Positions 32,218 through 37,552 of a DNA stretch of 37,552 nucleotides are shown piece after piece. Below the pieces are notes generated by a model. It did no database searches. It had not been told where the DNA came from and saw only the letters and a program-made list of their open reading frames with translations. The stretch covers positions 1 to 37,552 of the forward strand of contig JAFLRO010000020.1 of the NCBI GenBank assembly GCA_022511425.1, in the 5' to 3' direction. Source of the DNA: Acetatifactor sp. Lineage in GTDB: Bacteria; Bacillota; Clostridia; Lachnospirales; Lachnospiraceae. A program made the translations under genes and the position numbers. Each line of letters begins with the position of its first letter. Within the stretch, counting starts at the first letter, position 1.

Positions 32218-32245
32218 TTTTTGAAATATTATATTATTTCAAAAA
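32218..32245. repeat. 28-bp near-perfect palindrome upstream of the 309-aa gene
   Basis: TTTTTGAAATA and TATTTCAAAAA form 11-bp arms around TTATAT. A TATAAT follows at 32249-32254 with no good -35 at 17 bases. The dyad could be an operator just upstream of a -10 element or an RNA hairpin. It is mostly A+T. Confidence 0.5.
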
Positions 32246-32317
32246 AAGTATAATACATTCTGTCCTCTGATATTAGTTGGGTTTTATTGAAGCAGATTTC
32301 AGGAGGAGGTATAAGAC

Positions 32318-33247
32318 ATGACTAATATGATTAACTCTATTGCTACTCAGATACAGATAAGGGAGGTTCCGAAAGATTCTGAAATCTATAAAATGGCGGA
32401 TCCGAAACTTAAAGTGCCGGAATATGCTAAAAAGCAGGTATTACCGAGCTTTGTAGTGGATATATCCGAGGAGGGCAAAGCAAAGCTCGAAAACAGTACC
32501 AGCCCTACTAAAAAAGCGGGGATGACCAGCGCAAGAGAAGCATGGGAAGATAATGCGGCTGAATTAAAGAAATCCTCTGTTTATCACTCGGATGGCTCAT
32601 ATAAGCTGGAGGAAGTTATGAGATTGGATGAGCCGGACACTTATGCAAATTGGAGAGAACTGTCTAACAAGGTATGGGCATTATTTCCTTCAGATAATGC
32701 TACTGAGGAAGAAATAGCGGAATTTAAAAACGCTGTTCGTGAAGAAAATGATTTTTTTATGGATTGGTTTGAGAGAAGGTGCATGTCCACCGGTCGGTTC
32801 CATGTTCCGCGCACTGGACGCGGGGCAGTTCTGGATAGTTTAGAGGCTAAGTATTCAACGGAAGGGCATGATACAAGTTTTAATTATTATACACCCGGAG
32901 TGCAGGATGGCAGAAACAGCAGTCTCTGGAGATTCTGCTCCAAGTTCAATGTTCTTTTATCCTCAGAAATGTATAAAAGCTTAGATAGATTTGGGAATAT
33001 AAACACATCATCTAAGGATAAAAGCGCAGTAAGCGCTCTGCTGGAAAGAATAGACAAAGCCGTTAAGGAAATGAAAAATGTAGAAAAACAATATGAAGGT
33101 AATTTGCAGGGACTTCAATTCGGTGTGAAATTATGGGAAGATGGTAAAGTAACATTCCACGCCCGATATGCAGGCTGCGGAAATGAAGAGGGAATTATGG
33201 CAGATAGTGCGAAAGAGCTTTTGGAAATGCTGGTGAATAAGGAATAA
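32318..33247 (+). CDS. Unrecognised 309-aa protein
   Basis: A hydrophilic protein with no signal peptide or membrane segment. The N-terminal third contains PSFVVDISEEGKAKLE, a motif style I associate loosely with uncharacterised Lachnospiraceae proteins. The middle is rich in charged residues, Trp and Tyr (DEPDTYANWRELSNKVWALFP, FFMDWFERRC). A helical region (LLERIDKAVKEMKNVEKQYEG) precedes a short C-terminal domain. I cannot assign a family or function. A strong AGGAGGAGG site precedes the start. It is flanked by terminators on both sides and stands alone as a single-gene unit. Confidence 0.75.
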   Translation: MTNMINSIATQIQIREVPKDSEIYKMADPKLKVPEYAKKQVLPSFVVDISEEGKAKLENSTSPTKKAGMTSAREAWEDNAAELKKSSVYHSDGSYKLEEVMRLDEPDTYANWRELSNKVWALFPSDNATEEEIAEFKNAVREENDFFMDWFERRCMSTGRFHVPRTGRGAVLDSLEAKYSTEGHDTSFNYYTPGVQDGRNSSLWRFCSKFNVLLSSEMYKSLDRFGNINTSSKDKSAVSALLERIDKAVKEMKNVEKQYEGNLQGLQFGVKLWEDGKVTFHARYAGCGNEEGIMADSAKELLEMLVNKE

Positions 33248-33255
33248 TTGTAGCC

Positions 33256-33286
33256 AAAGCCACGGGCAATAACGCTTGTGGCTTTT
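33256..33286 (+). terminator. Terminator after the 309-aa gene
   Basis: AAAGCCAC and GTGGCTTTT form an 8-bp stem around a 14-base loop, ending in a short T-run, nine bases after the stop codon. Confidence 0.7.
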
Positions 33287-33432
33287 GTGTTGTTGCTACT
33301 ATTAGGGTCATAAACAAATATAGATATATTAAAGTTTTGTGCACAATTTCCGAAATACAATATATATATATTTCAAAAGCCGAACAAAATCACACTAAAA
33401 TAGAACAAAAATTAATGGAAAGGAGGCAGCAA

Positions 33433-34158
33433 ATGTTTAATATTGCGATATGTGATGACGAAAAATATTTTATTAAAGAATTCAAGGAACTTGTATCAGA
33501 TTACATGTTAGAGCATGGGTATGCTTATAGTATTGATACATTTTGTTCCGGAGAAGAATTTTTATCACTGGGAATAGAGATGTTGAAATATACAGTGGTG
33601 TTTTTGGATATCAATATGGATGAATTGGATGGCATTACGACCGCGCTAAAAATTCGCGAAGTAAGCAAGGATATTTTTATAGTGTTTGTAACTGCTTATG
33701 TAGAATATACACTGGAAGGATATAAAGTAAACGCAATACGTTATTTGTTGAAAGATAATCGCACTCTTCAAAGTATGCTTAATGAGTGCATGAATGCCAT
33801 TGTGGAAAGTATGAATTATAAAGTGATAAAAAAGACATTTGAATTTAGTGATGGAAAAAGAGAAGTATCATTAGATACTATATTATATATAGAAAGTAAA
33901 TTACATAAACTGGAGTTCCATGTTATGGAAGGCTGCATGACAGTTCATACAATGTATGCTACTCTTAATGAAATAGAAGAAGAGTTAGTAGGAACTAATT
34001 TTGTTAGAATACATCAAAGCTTTCTTGTGAATTTAAAATACATAAAAAACGTTTCCAGATATAAGGTTGTATTAAAAAATGGAAAAGAATTGATAATTCC
34101 CAAAGTAAGATATACAAGTGTTATAGAACGGTTTATTGCATACCAAGGAGAAGTTTAG
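33433..34158 (+). CDS. AgrA-like response regulator (receiver plus LytTR)
   Basis: A 241-aa regulator. The receiver domain shows the acidic pair ICDDE (residues 6-10), the phospho-acceptor Asp of VVFLDIN (about residue 59) and the VTAY switch, with RYLLKDN near the end. The C-terminal LytTR DNA-binding domain (about residues 135-238) contains LDTILYIES, NFVRIHQSFLVNLKYI and VVLKNGKELIIPKVRY. The start at 33433 has a perfect AGGAGG site; an in-frame ATG at 33337 lacks one. The kinase gene begins directly after the stop. Such pairs usually control peptide quorum sensing or bacteriocin genes, but no agrB or agrD is visible here. Confidence 0.9.
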   Translation: MFNIAICDDEKYFIKEFKELVSDYMLEHGYAYSIDTFCSGEEFLSLGIEMLKYTVVFLDINMDELDGITTALKIREVSKDIFIVFVTAYVEYTLEGYKVNAIRYLLKDNRTLQSMLNECMNAIVESMNYKVIKKTFEFSDGKREVSLDTILYIESKLHKLEFHVMEGCMTVHTMYATLNEIEEELVGTNFVRIHQSFLVNLKYIKNVSRYKVVLKNGKELIIPKVRYTSVIERFIAYQGEV

Positions 34159-35241
34159 ATGTCAGATATAATAATTAATGTGTTATTAATTGTTTTTGAA
34201 ATATTTTGTTGTAAAATCTTTTATGAAACTTTTGGAAAAGTGCGTTACAAAGGTTTTGTCAATATAATACAATTATTTGTTCTTTCTGGATGTCAATGCG
34301 TTGTAGCTTTCAGCTTATCTAATTACTTTGTAATCAAGCAGGTTGCTATAGTAATTGTTTTTTCAGGCTTTATGTTTTGGCATATTAAAATAAGTGTAAA
34401 AAAATCATTTGTACTTTCGATTTTGTATGAATCATTGTTATTGGCGGTTGATTATATAGCTTTTACCGTTAATAGCAGTTTTTTTTCAGGTATAGAAGTA
34501 AAAGAGGAATATTATCCATTTAATGGTGCTTTGGTAGTTCTATTAAGTAAAGTAATTCTTTTTTTATGCATTCTTATTATCAGAAAGCAGTTCGCTAGGA
34601 AATCAACAGATATGCTTGTGGACACAGAATGGCTACGTTTTCTTTTTTTCCCTGTTTTTACAATCGCAATTACATCAGCCATGCTTTCTGTTTTTGAATA
34701 TGTAAATACCAAAGAGCAGGCTATTTTGTTATTTATTATTGCATTTGGAATGGCAGGAATGAATTTGATGGTATTTTACCTAATTAACGACATTATGAGG
34801 CGGGAAACACATTCACATCAAAATCAGATTTTTGATTTACAAATTAAAAATCAAGCAGAAATGTATCGAGCCATATCAGAAAATCTTGATAAACAAAGGC
34901 GAAAAGCTCATGAGTATGAAAATCAAATTATGTGTATAGAATCTATGTTAAATAAAAAACAATATGGTGAATGTGAGAATTTTGTAAAAGAAATATATGG
35001 GAATATACATGAAGAAAAAGAGGCGATTAATACAAATAATGTAATAGTAAATGCTATAATCAATACAAAATATCAGGAAATGGCATCTAAAGGGATTGCA
35101 TTCGTATTTCGCGTGAATGATCTTTCTAATTTGAAAATCAAAGATGAGGATGTAGTAACAATACTGTCTAACTTGCTAAATAATGCTATTGAAGCTTGTG
35201 AGGGATGCAAAAAAGAAAAAATAGTCAAATTCAAATTCTGA
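34159..35241 (+). CDS. AgrC-like sensor histidine kinase, C-terminally truncated
   Basis: A 360-aa membrane kinase. About six or seven hydrophobic segments fill residues 1-210. The cytoplasmic part has the dimerisation helix with the candidate His in RKAHEYENQI and the N box SNLLNNAIEACEGC near the end. The protein stops eleven residues after the N box, so the remaining ATP-binding boxes (GxG region, typically 60-80 more residues) are missing. No continuation was found in the other two forward frames. As it stands it should not phosphorylate normally. It begins directly after the regulator gene. Confidence 0.8.
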   Translation: MSDIIINVLLIVFEIFCCKIFYETFGKVRYKGFVNIIQLFVLSGCQCVVAFSLSNYFVIKQVAIVIVFSGFMFWHIKISVKKSFVLSILYESLLLAVDYIAFTVNSSFFSGIEVKEEYYPFNGALVVLLSKVILFLCILIIRKQFARKSTDMLVDTEWLRFLFFPVFTIAITSAMLSVFEYVNTKEQAILLFIIAFGMAGMNLMVFYLINDIMRRETHSHQNQIFDLQIKNQAEMYRAISENLDKQRRKAHEYENQIMCIESMLNKKQYGECENFVKEIYGNIHEEKEAINTNNVIVNAIINTKYQEMASKGIAFVFRVNDLSNLKIKDEDVVTILSNLLNNAIEACEGCKKEKIVKFKF

Positions 35242-35699
35242 TAAGACAAAATTCTTAGCATTTAATAACTGTTATATTTTATCTTCGTAAAGTTCGCAAA
35301 CCCTTGAAAATGCTAAATTTATAGCAAGTGAGCTTGCCCCTATTCTTTCCCTCGTATTATATCCTTTTCCCCCGTGTTACGAACTCTCATAAGGGCAAAA
35401 ATAAGGGAAAGAGAAACCTGTAACAAATTATAACACAATATGAACAAGATATGAAGAACTGATTGAAATGCTTTCGAATTATTTATTAAAAATGATAAAT
35501 ATAAGTCAGCAAATAATATAATACTACAAACTGCAAACACAATTATTGTTGCACTTTTGAAAATATGTTGCTATAATAGTGAAGGTGTATAAAGGGTAGT
35601 TTTTTTGATATAGCCATATACGGCACAAATAAAAATGAACTATTTATGTCTGTATTTTGGCATCCAAATCTTATATTATATCCACCAAGGAGAAAACAA
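35242..35699. other. AT-rich intergenic stretch between the truncated kinase and the RelA/SpoT operon
   Basis: It holds a possible minus-strand frame (35340-35540, GTG start, 66 aa) with hydrophobic stretches ending RVRNTGEKDIIRGKE. No good ribosome binding site was seen, so I do not call it a gene. A 9-bp dyad (TCTTTCCCT near 35344 and AGGGAAAGA near 35403) and a small GCAAG/CTTGC hairpin are present. The promoter of the next operon lies at 35549-35577. The stretch may record a rearrangement that removed the kinase C-terminus. Confidence 0.5.
35549..35577 (+). promoter_or_regulatory. Promoter of the RelA/SpoT three-gene operon
   Basis: TTGCAC (35549-35554) and TATAAT (35572-35577) are 17 bases apart, with TGC immediately before the -10 as in an extended -10. 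The first gene starts 122 bases downstream, leaving a fairly long leader. Confidence 0.75.
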
Positions 35700-36731
35700 A
35701 TGTACTCTTTTGATAAAATCCGGGCAATTATTTCTGAAGCGGATTTAGATGACAAGTTTGAAGAAGCAGCATCAAAAACACCCAATATTAATAAACATAT
35801 TTTGAAAATCGCGGAAGATTACGATGGAAAAGATATGTGCTATAGAAACAAATGTGAATCAACAGCGCAGCAACTTTTAATGGCAATTCTTAGAGCTGAA
35901 AAGTTACGCGATATTCATTCGGCACGATATAGAGTTAAGACAGCGGATAGTTTGATAGCTAAATATGTGAAAAAGAGAGCGATGCTTCCTAAAGATCCGG
36001 GCAATAATTATAATATTGAAAAATATCGTCCTATGGACAGCAGTAATTATCATAAAATAATTACAGACTTAATTGGAATCAGAATCTTAATCCGCTACCA
36101 ACAACAATGGGCGTTAGTACATGATTGGATTTGGGATACTTTTTTCAAACCGGAGAAAGAATACATTAAAAACTGGATTGATGATTATCCATCCGGAGAA
36201 CGGGTAGATTTTATTGTAGAAAAACCCCGTATATATCTTCGTGATAACAAGGAAAGACCTTTATATGAAACAAGAGGAAAAAACACATTTGAAATACACG
36301 ATTCGAATGAAGGATACAATAGCCTGCATTATTTGATATGGTATGATGGCAAGTATGTAGAAATTCAAGTAAGGACGATTTACGATGAGGCATGGAGCGA
36401 GTGTACGCATGATTTGGTATATAAATGTAAGAATAAAAAGCATAAGGCTGAATTAGAAGATATGTCGGTATGTTTGGCAACGCAGACTCAGGCAGCCGGT
36501 ATGCTTGCCAGCATGATGTATGAAAAATCAGACCTAAACAAAGAAAAGAAAAAGCCAGAGAAAGAAGAACTCCTGCAGAATTCAAGTCAATCAGAAAAGC
36601 TAAATAAAAGATTTACCCAGATTGAAAAACGAATTCATAAAATGGATCAATCGAAAAAAGAAAAAGTCATTTTTGATGGGCGTTTAGATGAGCTGATTGA
36701 TGAGAAAGGGGAGAATAAAGAAAATGAGTAG
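35700..36731 (+). CDS. RelA/SpoT-type alarmone synthetase, possible toxin of a three-gene module
   Basis: A 343-aa protein with a (p)ppGpp synthetase-like domain at about residues 75-245. Catalytic landmarks are RVKTADSL (R and K), DLIGIRIL (Asp about 123), GYNSLHY (Tyr about 206), VEIQVRT (Glu about 221) and a downstream His-Asp (THDLVYK). The hydrolase domain and the ACT/TGS regions of long Rel proteins are absent. An N-terminal helical region of about 75 residues and a Lys/Glu-rich coiled-coil tail (260-343) flank it. It could make alarmones or, like toxSAS enzymes, act as a toxin by pyrophosphorylating nucleotides or tRNA. The start has an AAGGAG site at ideal spacing. The next gene overlaps its end by eight bases. 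Confidence 0.87.
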   Translation: MYSFDKIRAIISEADLDDKFEEAASKTPNINKHILKIAEDYDGKDMCYRNKCESTAQQLLMAILRAEKLRDIHSARYRVKTADSLIAKYVKKRAMLPKDPGNNYNIEKYRPMDSSNYHKIITDLIGIRILIRYQQQWALVHDWIWDTFFKPEKEYIKNWIDDYPSGERVDFIVEKPRIYLRDNKERPLYETRGKNTFEIHDSNEGYNSLHYLIWYDGKYVEIQVRTIYDEAWSECTHDLVYKCKNKKHKAELEDMSVCLATQTQAAGMLASMMYEKSDLNKEKKKPEKEELLQNSSQSEKLNKRFTQIEKRIHKMDQSKKEKVIFDGRLDELIDEKGENKENE

Positions 36732-36924
36732 AGCAGAAAGATTTATAGAATTATTAGAAAACGGAAAAATAAAAAAGCACCTATTACCTAATAATGCACC
36801 TGATTATACCCAGTCTCAGGAAAGGAGAGACATTGAAGCGTATCGTTTCTTTGCAAACAGTTTTGCCTTTGATAAAGTAATGGAACGCGGAGGAGTTAAG
36901 TACAATGGCGACGAACAAGTCTAA
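36724..36924 (+). CDS. Small protein in the RelA/SpoT operon (antitoxin candidate)
   Basis: A 66-aa hydrophilic protein (MSRAERFIELLENGKIKKHL; ending GGVKYNGDEQV). It begins inside the last codons of the synthetase gene with a GGGAG site, so translation is coupled. It overlaps the following gene by 20 bases. No family is recognised. Size, charge and position fit an antitoxin or accessory subunit, but this is inference. Confidence 0.7.
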   Translation: MSRAERFIELLENGKIKKHLLPNNAPDYTQSQERRDIEAYRFFANSFAFDKVMERGGVKYNGDEQV

Positions 36925-37453
36925 TTATGATTATGAGGAAATTATTGAACATTTTGGCAAAGATAAAATTATTAGTCGTTATGGTGCCATAGAAAGCTTG
37001 ATGGAAAGTTTTATACAAAAGTGCAATTATCAGGACAAGGTAAAGATTGCTGATAGTGTATTAAACCAAGCTATAATAGATTACTTTATGGATATTCATA
37101 GACTAAAAAATTTTCATCACATAGATAAAATTAATTATGTAAAGATTCATGCGTATTCAGCATATTGGATATTGAGGCGCAAACCAATTCAGATTATCCA
37201 AGATGACGATGAAGATACAGAACTGGCATTTGTGAATGAAAATTTTGTTGCCACTTACTTAATGCAATTTTTGCGAGGCGAATATAAAGGTGTTTTGATT
37301 AGAAAAGAAGATCGTTTGACATATAACGATTTTACAGATAATTTGCACTATGTTTTGCGATATCGTACTATTACGGCACAAACATTAGAGACAATACTAG
37401 AGAGCTATTTTGCAGGTCAGGTATTCGAACGATCCATAGGAATTAGTGATTAA
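36905..37453 (+). CDS. Unrecognised 182-aa protein, third gene of the RelA/SpoT operon
   Basis: A 182-aa soluble, mostly helical protein. It starts EEIIEHFGKDKIISRYGAIE; the middle has IIDYFMDIHRLKNFHHIDKINYVKIHAYSAYW split by basic residues, then an acidic run (QDDDEDTE), and it ends VFERSIGISD. I do not recognise a family. A GGAGGAG site lies upstream within the preceding gene, which it overlaps by 20 bases. Tight overlap with a synthetase and a small protein suggests joint function, as antitoxin, sensor or complex partner. Confidence 0.75.
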   Translation: MATNKSNYDYEEIIEHFGKDKIISRYGAIESLMESFIQKCNYQDKVKIADSVLNQAIIDYFMDIHRLKNFHHIDKINYVKIHAYSAYWILRRKPIQIIQDDDEDTELAFVNENFVATYLMQFLRGEYKGVLIRKEDRLTYNDFTDNLHYVLRYRTITAQTLETILESYFAGQVFERSIGISD

Positions 37454-37552
37454 GCACAAAATTAAATGATGAATATAGGTTATCGGACGATAATAAAGAG
37501 CCTATGAAGAAAAGTCTGTAAATATTGATCTTCTATGATAATTGATAGGGAT

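Noticed and set aside
33337-33346. TTGTGCACAA palindrome upstream of the AgrA-like regulator gene
   Set aside because: A single 10-bp palindrome in AT-rich DNA; LytTR regulators normally bind direct repeats, and no second copy was seen.
33337-33432. Longer N-terminus of the LytTR regulator
   Set aside because: The receiver domain begins at the ATG at 33433, which has a perfect AGGAGG; the upstream residues are not receiver-like.
35344-35411. Inverted repeat as insertion sequence ends
   Set aside because: The arms are only 9 bp and enclose about 50 bases with no transposase and no flanking duplication.

Overview
The window looks like chromosome from a Firmicute of the class Clostridia, most likely a gut Lachnospiraceae. 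Evidence for this is an AddAB (not RecBCD) repair nuclease, a ThiT-type ECF thiamine S-component under a TPP riboswitch, strong AGGAGG ribosome binding sites, sugar-active enzymes (GH27, GH2) and a LacI-type sensor fused to GGDEF. No rRNA, tRNA, CRISPR array or intact transposase was found.

Layout. 1-1.4 kb: the end of an unknown gene, a SAM methyltransferase and MazG. 1.3-4.7 kb: an AT-rich DpnII-like restriction-modification island. Two adenine methyltransferases point right. A controller gene, a PD-(D/E)XK nuclease and a second nuclease-side gene point left from a shared control region. The methylation arm is intact. The controller has an in-frame amber codon, and the second leftward gene is out of frame at an (AT)6 tract. 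4.7-13.6 kb: Nudix hydrolase, then an mpg-addB-addA DNA repair cluster. 13.7-18.2 kb: a membrane-anchored SGNH hydrolase, a cytoplasmic sugar-sensor/diguanylate cyclase, a GH27 alpha-galactosidase and a small zinc-ribbon protein. 18.4-19.1 kb: a HicAB toxin-antitoxin pair. 19.1-24.4 kb: an ABC ATPase/FtsX permease pair behind a promoter with two DtxR-like palindromes, then a chemotaxis receptor. 24.4-25.4 kb: thiT and its TPP riboswitch on the minus strand. 25.5-32.0 kb: a Tet(M)/EF-G-like GTPase fused to a Rae1/YacP NYN endonuclease, then a large GH2 enzyme. 32.3-33.2 kb: an unrecognised 309-aa protein. 33.3-37.5 kb: an AT-rich accessory stretch with an AgrA-like regulator, a truncated AgrC-like kinase and a tightly overlapping three-gene operon headed by a RelA/SpoT-type alarmone synthetase.

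The two best candidates for undescribed biology are the translational GTPase-Rae1 fusion and the RelA/SpoT three-gene operon. The fusion joins a protein type that enters the ribosomal A site to an mRNA endonuclease family that cuts in the A site. The operon has the compact overlapping organisation of toxin-antitoxin or anti-phage modules, but its two partner proteins are not recognised. The decayed restriction arm with a possible repeat-based switch is a third point of interest.
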